Positions 17,941 to 26,631 of a stretch of DNA of 64,000 bases are shown piece after piece (positions within the stretch are counted from its first letter, which is position 1; every line of letters begins with the position of its first letter). The position numbers and the translations under genes are program-made. Origin of the DNA: Glycomyces buryatensis (GTDB taxonomy: Bacteria > Actinomycetota > Actinomycetes > Mycobacteriales > Micromonosporaceae). The notes beneath the pieces were generated by a model. The model made no database searches, was not told the DNA's origin, and worked only from the letters and a program-made list of their open reading frames with translations. The stretch covers positions 242,074 to 306,073 of the forward strand of contig NZ_STGY01000083.1 in the NCBI RefSeq assembly GCF_004912275.1, written 5' to 3'.

Positions 17941-18996
17941 ATGGCACGAGAGGACCGAGCCCCCTGGTGGGCGTTTGTATTGCTGTTCGGTGGCGCCCTT
18001 GCCATGGTGGTCGCCGGCGGCGGGTTCGTCGTCGGACAGTTCATGCAGTACACGACGGACAACGCGGTAAAGAAGGAGAACGTCCTCGGGGACAACCGCG
18101 TCGAGATCGAGGACACGGAGGAGGGTATCTCCGGCCCGCTCAACTTCCTGATCCTCGGGCTCGATGGGCAGGGCGCTCACAAGCGCACCGACACGGTCAT
18201 CATGGCGCACGTAAACGCCGATCTGAGTGAGGTGTACCTGATCTCGATCCCACGCGATCTGTGGGTCGAGATCCCCGACTGCGGCTGGGGTGAGGGCCCA
18301 TGCGAGTTCAAACTCAACCACGCTGGCACCGTCGGGGACTGGCACCACGCGCTGGACAACCTCAACGAGACGCTCTACAACCTCAGCGGGGTGCGATTCC
18401 ACGGGGCGGCCACGGCGAACTTCGAGGGATTCATCGACTTGATCGACGTGGTCGGCGAGATCGAGCTGTGCCTGTGGCACGAGATCGCCTCGAGCCAACC
18501 CGGGAAGGTCTTCCCGAAGGGGTGCGCCGACTACGGGAAGGAGGAGGCCCTCTTCCTGGTGCGCGAGCGCGAGCAGTGGGACTGGCCATCGGACTGGGCC
18601 GAAGGCCGCGGCGGCGACTACGGCCGCGCCAAAATGCAGCAGCAGGCGGTCAAGTCGATCCTGGTCGAGGCCAGAGAGCAGGACTACCACCAGGACCCGG
18701 CCAAGGCGATCGAGCTGCTCAACGGCTTCGGTAAGCAGCTCACCGTGGATTTGGGCGAGGCCAGTCTGACGGACCTCATCATCGCGATGCGGGACGTCGA
18801 CCCGAGCAAGATCACCTCGCTCAACGTGCCGTCCACCTCGGAGCCGATCACGTGGAACGGTGCGCCGCTGTCGACCGTCCAGATTCACGAGGGCGAGGAG
18901 CGGAGGGCGGCCGACGCACTGTGGGACGCCATCGAGAACGACACACTCGACCAGTGGACGGCCCGATACCCGAAATGGGTCTCCAGCGATGGCTGA
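17941..18996 (+). CDS. LytR-CpsA-Psr (LCP) family glycopolymer ligase
   Basis: A 351-residue membrane-anchored LCP protein. One N-terminal helix (about residues 10-32) is followed by an extracytoplasmic catalytic domain with LNFLILGLDGQGAHKRTDTV and VYLISIPRDLWVEIP, containing the conserved Asp/Arg residues that bind the lipid pyrophosphate. LCP enzymes transfer undecaprenyl-PP-linked glycopolymers to peptidoglycan, so this is the natural last step for the locus. AGGAGG lies just before the ATG. It follows the phosphatase by 46 bases and is probably in the same transcript. Confidence 0.9.
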   Translation: MAREDRAPWWAFVLLFGGALAMVVAGGGFVVGQFMQYTTDNAVKKENVLGDNRVEIEDTEEGISGPLNFLILGLDGQGAHKRTDTVIMAHVNADLSEVYLISIPRDLWVEIPDCGWGEGPCEFKLNHAGTVGDWHHALDNLNETLYNLSGVRFHGAATANFEGFIDLIDVVGEIELCLWHEIASSQPGKVFPKGCADYGKEEALFLVREREQWDWPSDWAEGRGGDYGRAKMQQQAVKSILVEAREQDYHQDPAKAIELLNGFGKQLTVDLGEASLTDLIIAMRDVDPSKITSLNVPSTSEPITWNGAPLSTVQIHEGEERRAADALWDAIENDTLDQWTARYPKWVSSDG

Positions 18997-19079
18997 TCTG
19001 CTTACCTGAGCCGATGCAAGGAACGCGGTGGCACCGGCGGTGCGTCCACAACGGAGATTTCGCCGCCCCATCGGGACCG

Positions 19080-19604
19080 CTAAGAAGGGCCTGAAGACCG
19101 CTTGTCCGCCTCAAGCGAGTCTTCGAGGCGATCGAGAACTGCGTCTAGCTGGGCGTTTGGGTTCGCATAAGAATGCAGTACCTCCTCCGCGTGGTGCTCG
19201 CCGCGCGAGCGGCCCAGGGCGTGGTCGTCGGGTTCGCCGGGCGCTGGCCGGTGCCTGGCTCCGGCGGCGGCTTGGTGCGCGCGGATGGTCGTGGAGTCGA
19301 CGCTGACCGTCCAGGTCAGGTGGCCTTCCACGTCGAGCAGGGCGAGAATGAGCTTCGTGATCTGTGCCCAGACGCCGGTCTGCTGCCAGGCGGCGAACAA
19401 CTGGTAGGCCGTCGGCAAGGGACCGTAGCGCTCGGGCACGTCCCGCCAAGGCGAGCCGACCCGGACCCGCCAGGCGACGCCGTTGAACAGTACCCGTCGT
19501 GACCTGGTGATCGGCCGCCCAGTCGGGGCCGGAGTAGGGATCCACCGGCGCAGCCTGGCCCATTGCTTATCGGTCAGATCCCCGCGCCCTGCTACGCTCG
19601 ACAC
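19080..19604 (-). pseudogene. Truncated IS5-family transposase
   Basis: The first 135 residues match the N-terminal half of IS5-type (DDE) transposases: LTDKQWARLRRWIP, FNGVAWRVRVGSPWRDVPER, YGPLPTAYQLFAAW and VSVDSTTIRAHQ, which supplies the first catalytic Asp. After HALGRSRG (near base 19199) the frame changes to an unrelated sequence that is the ~65-bp repeat copy B, so the second Asp and Glu are lost. The start is GTG with AGGAGG upstream. It is not expected to be active. Confidence 0.82.
19121..19187 (-). repeat. Copy B of the ~65-bp repeat flanking the polysaccharide locus
   Basis: It aligns with 727-790, the best block being GGTTCGCATAAGAATGCAG plus TACCTCC on the plus strand. It encodes EVLHSYANPNAQLDAVLDRL on the minus strand, in frame with the truncated transposase. 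Orientation is the same as copy A, giving direct repeats about 18 kb apart. Confidence 0.6.
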
Positions 19605-19606
19605 AG

Positions 19607-19656
19607 AAGCCTCCTATTGAAATCCATTGCGACACAACAGATTCAACAGGAGCCTT
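19607..19656. repeat. Imperfect inverted repeat upstream of transposase remnant
   Basis: The arms are AAGCCTCCTATTGAA (19607-19621) and TTCAACAGGAGCCTT (19642-19656), pairing at 13 of 15 positions around a 20-base loop. The left arm contains the transposase ribosome binding site. It could be insertion-sequence terminal structure or a terminator for the lipoprotein gene that ends at 19677. Confidence 0.45.
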
Positions 19657-19676
19657 CCTCAGTTCGTGAACACGAC

Positions 19677-20420
19677 TTAGTGGCCGCCTTCGCCCTCTTC
19701 CAGGTATTCGCGGGGCAGCGGCTCGGGCGGCGTGCCGACCGGGACCCTCAGGGTCGCCTCGTCGCCGTTCGAGAAGGCGAACACGACCTCGACGCTCTCG
19801 CTCATGTTGAGCGACTTGCTCAGTCCCTCCAGCACCAGGTGGTCGCCCTGCGCCGGGAAGAGCCTGACGAAGCCGCCGGGCGCGATCTCGATCTCGAACT
19901 CGCCGGAACCGGCGGTCTCGTCCGATTCGTCCTCGGTCGCTTCGTCTTCCGGCGTCTCGTCTTCCGGCCCTTCGGGCTCGGGGGTCTCCTCCGAGGGGGA
20001 CTCCGATGGGCTCGCCTCGTCCGTCGCTTCCTCACCGGGGCTCTCCTCGGCCTCGTCGGTGTGCTCCTCGGACGGGCTCTCCTCCGGCTCGGTCTCGATT
20101 TCGAGGGGACCGGTCGCCAGCGACACCGACTCCGCCGCGGGGCTCGTCACCGATTCCAGGACGATCGATTCCTTGCCCTCGTTCCCGATCCAGAGGTGCA
20201 GCGGGACGTCGTCGCCTTCCTCGTAAGCACCGGAGGCGCCGAACACGATCTGGACGTCCCGCAGGGAGACGTCTCCCGCGTCCGCATTGATGCCCGAGAC
20301 CGCCGGCTGCGTGTCCGCCGTCTGCGTCACCTGCCCTGCGCTGCAAGCGGTCAGGCCCGACGCGACCAGCACCAGTCCCGCCAATCCGAATCCGACCGAG
20401 GTCCGACTGTTCTTCAGCAT
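19677..20420 (-). CDS. PCuAC-like lipoprotein with long acidic insertion
   Basis: A 247-residue lipoprotein: signal peptide with lipobox LTAC (cleavage before Cys25 or so), then a domain resembling copper chaperone PCuAC/LpqE. The C-terminal part has APGGFVRLFPAQGDHLVLEG, the position where PCuAC has HxMLxGL. His is kept but the metal-binding Met residues are absent, so copper binding is doubtful. The domain is split by ~60 residues rich in Glu, Ser, Pro and Asp (from about ESPSEEHTDEAEE), probably disordered. The start is chosen at the Met that begins the signal peptide, with AAGG eight bases upstream; longer in-frame starts lack a signal. Confidence 0.72.
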   Translation of the reverse strand: MLKNSRTSVGFGLAGLVLVASGLTACSAGQVTQTADTQPAVSGINADAGDVSLRDVQIVFGASGAYEEGDDVPLHLWIGNEGKESIVLESVTSPAAESVSLATGPLEIETEPEESPSEEHTDEAEESPGEEATDEASPSESPSEETPEPEGPEDETPEDEATEDESDETAGSGEFEIEIAPGGFVRLFPAQGDHLVLEGLSKSLNMSESVEVVFAFSNGDEATLRVPVGTPPEPLPREYLEEGEGGH

Positions 20421-20597
20421 GTTCGACCTTGCCCCCCGACTCTCGTCCATCCACAAGCGCCACCCTAAGCACGACGCCAGGTCAGACGCGGTCACGACGC
20501 GCCAGCGACGGCCGGGCCTCCGCCCGGGGGCGGCCGAGCCGGGACCGCGCGGGGTCAAGATCACTCCGGTTCGGCGGCCATTGGAGCGAGGCGATAC

Positions 20598-20616
20598 ATA
20601 GGCTAGCCTTACCTAC
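20598..20616 (+). promoter_or_regulatory. IdeR/DtxR-type iron box
   Basis: ATAGGCTAGCCTTACCTAC matches the IdeR/DmdR operator pattern (TTAGGTTAGGCTAACCTAA-like) and ends exactly at the start codon of the siderophore ABC ATPase gene. No ribosome binding site fits between box and ATG, so the transcript may be leaderless, with the repressor covering the start. A closely similar box lies at 35979-35997. Confidence 0.85.
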
Positions 20617-21441
20617 ATGCCTGATGACGTCGGACTCAATGGTCGCGCGCTCCAGCTCGCCTACTACGGCGAGACCGTCGTGCACGGGGCCGACATCGCC
20701 CTGAGCGGCGGCCACGTCACGGCGCTCTTGGGCCCCAACGGGTCCGGCAAATCGACCCTGCTGCGCTCACTCGCGCGCCTGCACCGGCCCGAATCGGGCG
20801 CGGTCGCCTTCCCCGACGACTCCGATGCGATGGCCTTGAGCCCCAAGGCCTTTGCCCAACGCGTCTCGCTGCTGGCCCAGTCCCGGCCGGTCCCCGGCGG
20901 GATCCGCGTCATCGACGTCGTCGGCTACGGCCGCCACCCCTACCGGGGCCGGTGGCGCGCGGGCGACGAGGACGGGGCCGCGGCGATCCGCCGCGCCATG
21001 GACATCTGCGGCGTCGCCGACATGGCCGATCGCGGCGTCGAGGCCCTCTCCGGCGGTGAGCGCCAACGGGTCTGGCTCGCCTCCTGCCTCGCCCAGGACA
21101 CCGGTGTGCTGCTGCTGGACGAGCCCACCACCTTCCTCGACCTGCGCTACCAGGTCGAGATCCTCGACCTCATCCGCGACCTCGCCGACGACCACGGCAC
21201 CGCCGTCGGCGTCGTCCTCCACGACCTCGACCAGGCCGCCGCCGTCGCCGACCGCGTGGTGCTCCTCCACGACGGCCGCGTCGCCGCCACCGGGACCCCG
21301 ACCGAGGTCCTGACCCCCGAGAACCTCACCCGCGCCTACGGCATCGACATCGAAGTGGCGACCGATCCCGCCACCGGCCTGCTCAGGACGCGCCCGATCG
21401 GCCGCCACAGCCGGCGGTTCGCCGCCAGCGCCTCGCAATAA
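20617..21441 (+). CDS. Iron-siderophore ABC transporter ATPase (FecE/FhuC-like)
   Basis: A 274-residue ATP-binding subunit. Walker A LLGPNGSGKSTLLRSL, Q-loop LLAQSRPVPGG, signature ALSGGERQRVWLAS, Walker B VLLLDEPTTFLDLRYQ and H-loop VLHDLDQAA, all typical of FecE/FhuC proteins. It is the first gene of a three-gene operon with binding protein and permease, directly under an IdeR box, so it is expected to be repressed when iron is sufficient. Confidence 0.92.
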   Translation: MPDDVGLNGRALQLAYYGETVVHGADIALSGGHVTALLGPNGSGKSTLLRSLARLHRPESGAVAFPDDSDAMALSPKAFAQRVSLLAQSRPVPGGIRVIDVVGYGRHPYRGRWRAGDEDGAAAIRRAMDICGVADMADRGVEALSGGERQRVWLASCLAQDTGVLLLDEPTTFLDLRYQVEILDLIRDLADDHGTAVGVVLHDLDQAAAVADRVVLLHDGRVAATGTPTEVLTPENLTRAYGIDIEVATDPATGLLRTRPIGRHSRRFAASASQ

Positions 21442-21480
21442 CCGAAGCACCCCGACACCCGAAGTATCCGAAGGAACCCG

Positions 21481-22476
21481 ATGCGCACGAACCACCTCGC
21501 CCGCTCCGCCGTGCCCGCGGCGCTGGCCGCCGCCCTCCTCGCCACCGCCGCGTGCGGCACCACCGAGGACACCGGCGGCGGCAGCGATGACGCCTCCGCC
21601 GAGACCGGCCCGGTCTCCACCGTCGACTCGCAGGGCAGGACCGTCGAACTCGACGCCCCGGCCAAGGACGTCGTGGTCCTCGAATGGGCCGAAGTGGAGA
21701 TCACCGCCGACCTCGGCGTCATGCCCGTCGGCGTCGCCGACATCGAGGGCTACCACACCTGGGCCGGCGCCGCCGTGCCGCTCGACGACACCGTCACCGA
21801 CCTCGGCATCCGCCACGAGCCGTCCGTCGACGCGATCGCCGAGCTCAACCCCGACCTGGTCATCATGGAGATCGACGACGAGGTCATCCTCGACCAACTC
21901 GAGGAGTTCGTGCCCGTCCTCATCACCGAGGGCTCCAACGAGACCGACAACATCGCCCGCATGTGGGACGACGTCGACATGATCGCCGACCTCCTCGGCA
22001 AGACCGACGAGGCCGAGACGCTCAAGGCCGAATTCGACGCCAAGGTCGCCGACACCACCGCCGCCATCGAGGCCGCCGGCAACACCGACGTCCCGTACTT
22101 CATCGCCGACGGCTGGGACGACGGGTCCACCATCTCCATCCGCCCGTTCGGCCCCGGCTCGATGGCGGGCTCGCTCGCCGAGGCCGTGGGACTGGCCAGC
22201 GCCTGGAACGGCGAGACCGACGGCGCCTGGGGCCTGGGCAGCTCCGATGTCGAAGGCATGGCCGAATTCGAGGAGACCGAGCTCAACTTCATCTACAACA
22301 ACTCGTTCAAGGACGACATCTTCAACGAGAAGCTCGTCGGCAACCCCATCTGGGACTCGCTGAAGTTCGTCGAGGACGGCACCATGTACCAGCTGCCCGA
22401 CGGCGCCTGGACCTTCGGCGGCCCCGCCTCCGGTGAAGTCCTCCTCGACTTCTACGCCGAGGTCTACACCAGTTGA
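21481..22476 (+). CDS. Iron-siderophore ABC transporter binding lipoprotein
   Basis: A 331-residue FecB/FhuD-type (periplasmic-binding fold type III) lipoprotein. Signal peptide with lipobox near ATAACG, a Gly/Ser/Asp-rich linker, then VSTVDSQGRTVELDAPAKDVVVLEW, the usual first strands, and LNPDLVIMEIDDE. GTAC-like linker residues follow the Cys. It captures the ferric siderophore outside the membrane and delivers it to the permease encoded next. It sits 39 bases after the ATPase gene, and its stop overlaps the permease TTG start. Confidence 0.9.
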   Translation: MRTNHLARSAVPAALAAALLATAACGTTEDTGGGSDDASAETGPVSTVDSQGRTVELDAPAKDVVVLEWAEVEITADLGVMPVGVADIEGYHTWAGAAVPLDDTVTDLGIRHEPSVDAIAELNPDLVIMEIDDEVILDQLEEFVPVLITEGSNETDNIARMWDDVDMIADLLGKTDEAETLKAEFDAKVADTTAAIEAAGNTDVPYFIADGWDDGSTISIRPFGPGSMAGSLAEAVGLASAWNGETDGAWGLGSSDVEGMAEFEETELNFIYNNSFKDDIFNEKLVGNPIWDSLKFVEDGTMYQLPDGAWTFGGPASGEVLLDFYAEVYTS

Positions 22477-24566
22477 GCCAGACGCTGACGCCGCCGGCGC
22501 GACCGGACGCCCAGGCCGCGGAGAGGACCCGCCTCATTCCCACGGCGACGGTCTTCACCGTCACCATCGGGGCCCTGATCGCGTTGGCGGCCATGCATCT
22601 GACCCAGGGCACCTCCCAGGTCGACACCGGTGACCTGCTGCAATTGATCGTCGGCTCGGCCGACGAGGGCGTGTGGAACGTCCTGTCGGGATCGCGGCTC
22701 CCGCGGCTGGCCGCGGCCGCGCTGGTCGGGATCGCCTTGGGCGCCTCGGGAATCCTGCTCCAGTCGGTCGCGCGCAATCCGCTCGCGAGTCCCGACACCC
22801 TCGCGGTCAACGCGGGTGCGTACCTGGCGATCACGGTCGTCGTCGTGCTCGGCGTCAGCTTGCCGCTGATGCCCGACATCGGTGTCGCCTTCGTCGGTGC
22901 GGCCGGGACGGCCGCGCTCGTCCTCGGGATGTCGGCGGGCGGCGGCGCGGCCACCACTCGGCTCATCCTCGCCGGGTCGGCGACCGCGATGGCCGCGAAC
23001 TCGCTGGTGACGCTGCTGCTGCTCCTGTTCGAGCAGGAGACGACGGGCCTGTTCGCCTGGGGTGCGGGGAGTCTGAACCTCACCGGCTTCGCCCCGGTGC
23101 TGCAGGCCCTGCCGCTGGTGCTCATCGCGATCGCGGTGTCCTTGGCGATTTCATCCCGGCTGGACCTGCTCCGCTTGGGCGACGACACCGCCGCCGGTCT
23201 CGGCGTCCACGTCCGGCGCACCCGGCTGATCGCCGTCCTGTGCTCGCTGCTGCTGGCGGCGTGCGCGGTGGCGGTGGCCGGACCGATCGGCTTCGTCGGC
23301 CTCGCGGCTCCGGTCGTCGCGCGCCTGATCGCGCAGCGGCTTCCCGATCTGCTCCCCCACCGGCTGCTGGTTCCCTTCAGCGCCCTGTGCGGCGCCATCG
23401 TCATCGTCGGCGCGGACCTGGGACTGCGGGCGCTGTTCGGCGCCGAACGCAGTCTCGTCATTCCCGTCGGCGTCACCACCACCCTGCTCGGCGCCGCCGT
23501 CATGGTGTGGCTGGCCCGGTCGATCAGGAGCTCGGGCGGCGAAGACCGCCCGGCGATCCTGCACGGTGCGGCGAACCGGGGCCGGATCGCGTTCGGCCTC
23601 ATCGTCGCCGGGCTCGCCACCGCGGTGGGCGCGGCGGTGCTCGCCGGGATGCTCGCCGGGGACAAGCTGCTGCTCGCGGGCGACCTGTGGAACTGGATCC
23701 GCGGCCAGACCGGGTCGACGTACACGTGGATCATCGATCAGCGCTTCCCGCGCGTGCTCGCCGCGGCCCTCGCGGGGGCGGCGCTCGCGGGCGCGGGCGC
23801 GGTCACGCAGGGCGTGTGCCGAAACCCCTTGGCGGAACCGGGCCTTCTCGGCGTCACCGCCGGGGCCGGGGTCGGCGCGGTCACGCTCATCACGCTCTTC
23901 CCGGGTTCGGGCGCGTGGACGATCACCGGTGTCTCGGTCGCGGGGGGCCTGGGCGCGTTCGCGCTGGTCTACGCGCTGGCATGGCGTGGGGGCCTCGATC
24001 CGGCCCGGCTCGTCCTCATCGGCATCGGCGTGTGGTCGATCGGCATGGCCGCCATCACGCTCATCATTCTCGCCTCGGACCCGTGGAACACGCCGAAGGC
24101 CATGACGTGGCTGTCGGGCACCACCTACGGGCGCACCGCGGACCGGCTCTGGCCGCTCGCCTTGGCGCTGGTCGTGTTCCTTCCGCTGATCACAATGCAC
24201 CGCAGGGAGATCGACCTGCTGGCGCTGGACGACGACACTCCGCGCGTGCTCGGGGTGCGGCTGGAGCGCACCCGGCTGATGCTGCTGATCTCGGCGGCGG
24301 TGCTGACCGCTGCCGCGGTCGCCGTCGTGGGCGTGATCGCTTTCGTCGGACTGGTCGCCCCGCACCTGGCCAGGGCCCTGGTGGGGTCGCGGCATTCGCG
24401 GGTGCTGCCGGTCGCGGTCCTGCTCGGGACGCTGCTGGTGAGCATTGCGGACACCTTGGGCCGCACCGTGATCGCCCCGGCCCAGATTCCGGCCGGGCTG
24501 GTGTGCGCCTTGATCGGTACGCCGTACTTCATCTGGCTGCTGTGGCGGGGGCGAGCCCGCGCGTAA
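22473..24566 (+). CDS. Double-length FecCD/FhuB-type permease
   Basis: A 697-residue permease made of two tandem FecCD domains (about 1-345 and 355-697), like FhuB. Each half carries the coupling-helix region with ARNPLASPD in the first and CRNPLAEPG in the second, and LGVHVRRTRL versus LGVRLERTRL. Around 18-20 membrane helices are expected. One polypeptide therefore replaces the usual FecC/FecD heterodimer. The start is a TTG in a four-base overlap with the binding-protein stop. It is the last gene of the operon, followed by a strong hairpin. Confidence 0.92.
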   Translation: MSQTLTPPARPDAQAAERTRLIPTATVFTVTIGALIALAAMHLTQGTSQVDTGDLLQLIVGSADEGVWNVLSGSRLPRLAAAALVGIALGASGILLQSVARNPLASPDTLAVNAGAYLAITVVVVLGVSLPLMPDIGVAFVGAAGTAALVLGMSAGGGAATTRLILAGSATAMAANSLVTLLLLLFEQETTGLFAWGAGSLNLTGFAPVLQALPLVLIAIAVSLAISSRLDLLRLGDDTAAGLGVHVRRTRLIAVLCSLLLAACAVAVAGPIGFVGLAAPVVARLIAQRLPDLLPHRLLVPFSALCGAIVIVGADLGLRALFGAERSLVIPVGVTTTLLGAAVMVWLARSIRSSGGEDRPAILHGAANRGRIAFGLIVAGLATAVGAAVLAGMLAGDKLLLAGDLWNWIRGQTGSTYTWIIDQRFPRVLAAALAGAALAGAGAVTQGVCRNPLAEPGLLGVTAGAGVGAVTLITLFPGSGAWTITGVSVAGGLGAFALVYALAWRGGLDPARLVLIGIGVWSIGMAAITLIILASDPWNTPKAMTWLSGTTYGRTADRLWPLALALVVFLPLITMHRREIDLLALDDDTPRVLGVRLERTRLMLLISAAVLTAAAVAVVGVIAFVGLVAPHLARALVGSRHSRVLPVAVLLGTLLVSIADTLGRTVIAPAQIPAGLVCALIGTPYFIWLLWRGRARA

Positions 24567-24587
24567 GCATTGCGCCGCACTGGTGCT

Positions 24588-24619
24588 CGACGGCCGCGAG
24601 CTAATGCTCGCGGCCGTCG
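24588..24619. terminator. Bidirectional hairpin between convergent genes
   Basis: A perfect 14-bp stem, CGACGGCCGCGAGC with its complement, around a TAAT loop. It lies between the permease end (24566) and the end of the convergent His-rich gene (24624). There is no long T tract, as is common in actinobacteria. Confidence 0.8.
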
Positions 24620-24623
24620 CCGT

Positions 24624-24917
24624 CTAGTGGTCGTCCCAGTGGCCGGCGTGGGCGGCGTGGCGGTGGCCGTCGTGGACGTAGTCCAGGTGGTCGCCGTGCT
24701 TCACGGCCTCGTGCCCGCAGGCCGATCCGTGCTTGTGTTCGTGCTGCTTGTGCTCGTGGTGGCCCTTGGTCTCGCATTCGTCCCAGTGGCCGGAGTGCAA
24801 CGTGTGCAGGTGCCCGTCGTGGGCGTAGTCGACGTGGTTCCCGTGCCGGACCGCGGTGTGCCCGCAGCCGGCTCCGTGCTGGTGTTCGTGTTCGGTGTGC
24901 TCTTTGTGCGCGGCCAT
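24624..24917 (-). CDS. Histidine-rich two-repeat metal-binding protein
   Basis: A 97-residue protein with about one third histidine. After an EHTEHEHQHG leader it contains two ~31-residue repeats, GCGHTAVRHGNHVDYAHDGH and ACGHEAVKHGDHLDYVHDGH, each followed by an H-rich segment ending SGHWDE or AGHWDD. Each repeat has one Cys. There is no signal peptide or membrane helix, so it is cytosolic, a likely zinc or nickel buffer or metallochaperone. GGAGG precedes the ATG. A Zur-like palindrome in the divergent promoter supports zinc. The precise role is unknown. Confidence 0.8.
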   Translation of the reverse strand: MAAHKEHTEHEHQHGAGCGHTAVRHGNHVDYAHDGHLHTLHSGHWDECETKGHHEHKQHEHKHGSACGHEAVKHGDHLDYVHDGHRHAAHAGHWDDH

Positions 24918-25080
24918 GGCCGCCTCCCCCGTTGTCCTGCTTCCTCCGGTCCGCCCGCCGGGCGGCCCAACCAGACATTAGCGTTCACGCATATCTCGGG
25001 GCCGGGAATCGGCGGAACCGCCCAGTCGCATTCACGACTGCGGGTCGCGATTGTGACGGGGGGCAAGTCCATCCTTACTA

Positions 25081-25103
25081 GAAATGAACACGGTTTTCAT
25101 TTC
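25081..25103. promoter_or_regulatory. Zur-like zinc box
   Basis: A 23-base palindrome with perfect arms, GAAATGAA-N7-TTCATTTC, whose core AATGAACACGGTTTTCATT matches the actinobacterial Zur operator pattern (AATGAAAAnnnTTTTCATT). It lies 47 bases upstream of the Dpp-like binding protein start and about 160 bases from the divergent His-rich gene, so it could control one or both. Confidence 0.82.
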
Positions 25104-25150
25104 GGTAATGTCCAGGCACGATATCCGCCCGATCCCCCTGGAGTCCTCCC

Positions 25151-26626
25151 GTGCCCGTGTCCCGCCGCTCGCTGCTGACCGCCGCCTCCGCCGCCCCCCT
25201 CCTCGGCGTCGCCGCCTGCTTCGCCGAATCCGGCGAGGGGGCCGAATCGTCCGGGCGCATCCGGGTCGCGCACATGCAGCCGCCCCGCTCGGGCCTGTCG
25301 CCGCTGACCGACGACGCCTTCAAGCTCTCCCGCTGGGCCACCGCCGAAACGCTGGTGGTGCTCGATGCGGACGGCAACGCCGTGCCCGCGCTGGCGACCG
25401 AGTGGACGCAGGACGGGGCCGCCTGGACCTTCACCATCCGGGAGGGCGTGAGGTTCCACGACGGCACCGACCTGACCCCCGAGGCGGTCGCGAACGCGCT
25501 GGAGGTCGCCGCCGCGGCCGCGCCGAAGCCGCGCATCCTCGACGGCGTCGACCTGACCATCGCGGTCGAGGGGAACACCGTCATCGTCACCACCGCCGAG
25601 GTCGACCCGCTCGTGCCCGAGCGGATGTCCTCCCCGCAGCTGTCCGTCCTGGCCGCGAAGGCCTACCAGGGCGACATCGTGAACCCGATTGGCGCGGGCA
25701 CCGGCGCGTTCGTCCTCACCGCGGTGAACTCGACCGTCTCGGCCACCTTGGACCGCAACGAGGACTGGTGGGGCGGCGAGGTCGCCGCCGCCGGGATCGA
25801 CGCGTCCTTCGTCCCCGACGGCACCGCCCGGGCCGGCAAGCTGCGTGCGGGCGAGGCCGACATCGTGGAGGCCATCCCGGTCTCCCAGGCCGGACTGCTG
25901 GAGGCCGACCAGATCACCGAGGTGCCCATGCCGCGCACCTGCACCCTCTACCTCAACTGCTCGACCGGGCCGTTCGCCGACGCCGGCGTCCGTGCCGCCG
26001 CGCGCGAGGCGATCGACGCCGAAACGCTGGTCGAGGGCGTCTACGACGGCCGCGCCGACCTCGCCGAGGGCCTGCTGGGCCCGGCGATCCCGTGGGCCGC
26101 GGACCGGGAGGGCCGCACCGCACCGGCCGCGGCCACCGAGCCGGCGTCGATCACCTTGGGCACCTTCACCGACCGCGCCGAGCTGCCCGACGTCGCCCAG
26201 GTCCTCCAGCAGCAGCTTCAGGACGCCGGATTCGAGGTCGAGCTCGACATTCGCGAGTACGCCAATATCGAGGCCGACGCGCTCGACGGCGCCTTCGACG
26301 CGTTCCTGCTCTCGCGCGCCACCATCCTGGACTCGGGCGACCCGGCTGCCTACATGTACTCCGACTTCGCCTCCGACGGCTCGTTCAACCTCTCCCAGCT
26401 CGCCGACGACACCGTCGACACCGCCCTGCATGAGGCCGCCTCCACGCCCACCGGCGAGGAGCGCCGCGCCGCGATCCTGGCCGCCGAGACCGCGATCCTC
26501 AATACCGACGCCGCCCTCCCGCTCCTCCACGAGCGGGTCATCCAGGGAGACGCCGCAACCGTGGTCGACTCGGTCAAGGACCCCCGCGAACGGGAGCTCG
26601 TCAGCCCCGACACCCACCTGGCGTGA
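25151..26626 (+). CDS. Dpp/Opp family 5 substrate-binding lipoprotein, putative zinc-metallophore binder
   Basis: A 491-residue SBP_bac_5 family protein. The N terminus VSRRSLLTAASAAPLLGVAAC combines a twin-arginine motif with a lipobox, so it is probably a Tat-exported lipoprotein. Family blocks are visible: EPLVV-like TAETLVVLDADGNAVPALAT, WTFTIREGVRFHDGTDLTPE and NPIGAGTGAFVLT. GTG start behind GGAG. The family binds peptides, nickel chelates or opine metallophores; the Zur-like box upstream makes a zinc-metallophore complex the best guess (inference). Five bases separate it from the permease gene. Confidence 0.85.
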   Translation: MPVSRRSLLTAASAAPLLGVAACFAESGEGAESSGRIRVAHMQPPRSGLSPLTDDAFKLSRWATAETLVVLDADGNAVPALATEWTQDGAAWTFTIREGVRFHDGTDLTPEAVANALEVAAAAAPKPRILDGVDLTIAVEGNTVIVTTAEVDPLVPERMSSPQLSVLAAKAYQGDIVNPIGAGTGAFVLTAVNSTVSATLDRNEDWWGGEVAAAGIDASFVPDGTARAGKLRAGEADIVEAIPVSQAGLLEADQITEVPMPRTCTLYLNCSTGPFADAGVRAAAREAIDAETLVEGVYDGRADLAEGLLGPAIPWAADREGRTAPAAATEPASITLGTFTDRAELPDVAQVLQQQLQDAGFEVELDIREYANIEADALDGAFDAFLLSRATILDSGDPAAYMYSDFASDGSFNLSQLADDTVDTALHEAASTPTGEERRAAILAAETAILNTDAALPLLHERVIQGDAATVVDSVKDPRERELVSPDTHLA

Positions 26627-26631
26627 GCTGA

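Noticed and set aside
22322..24395. Large minus-strand frames opposite the siderophore permease
   Set aside because: Low-complexity Ser/Arg/Pro/Ala content, no domains; the plus strand has a clear two-domain permease.
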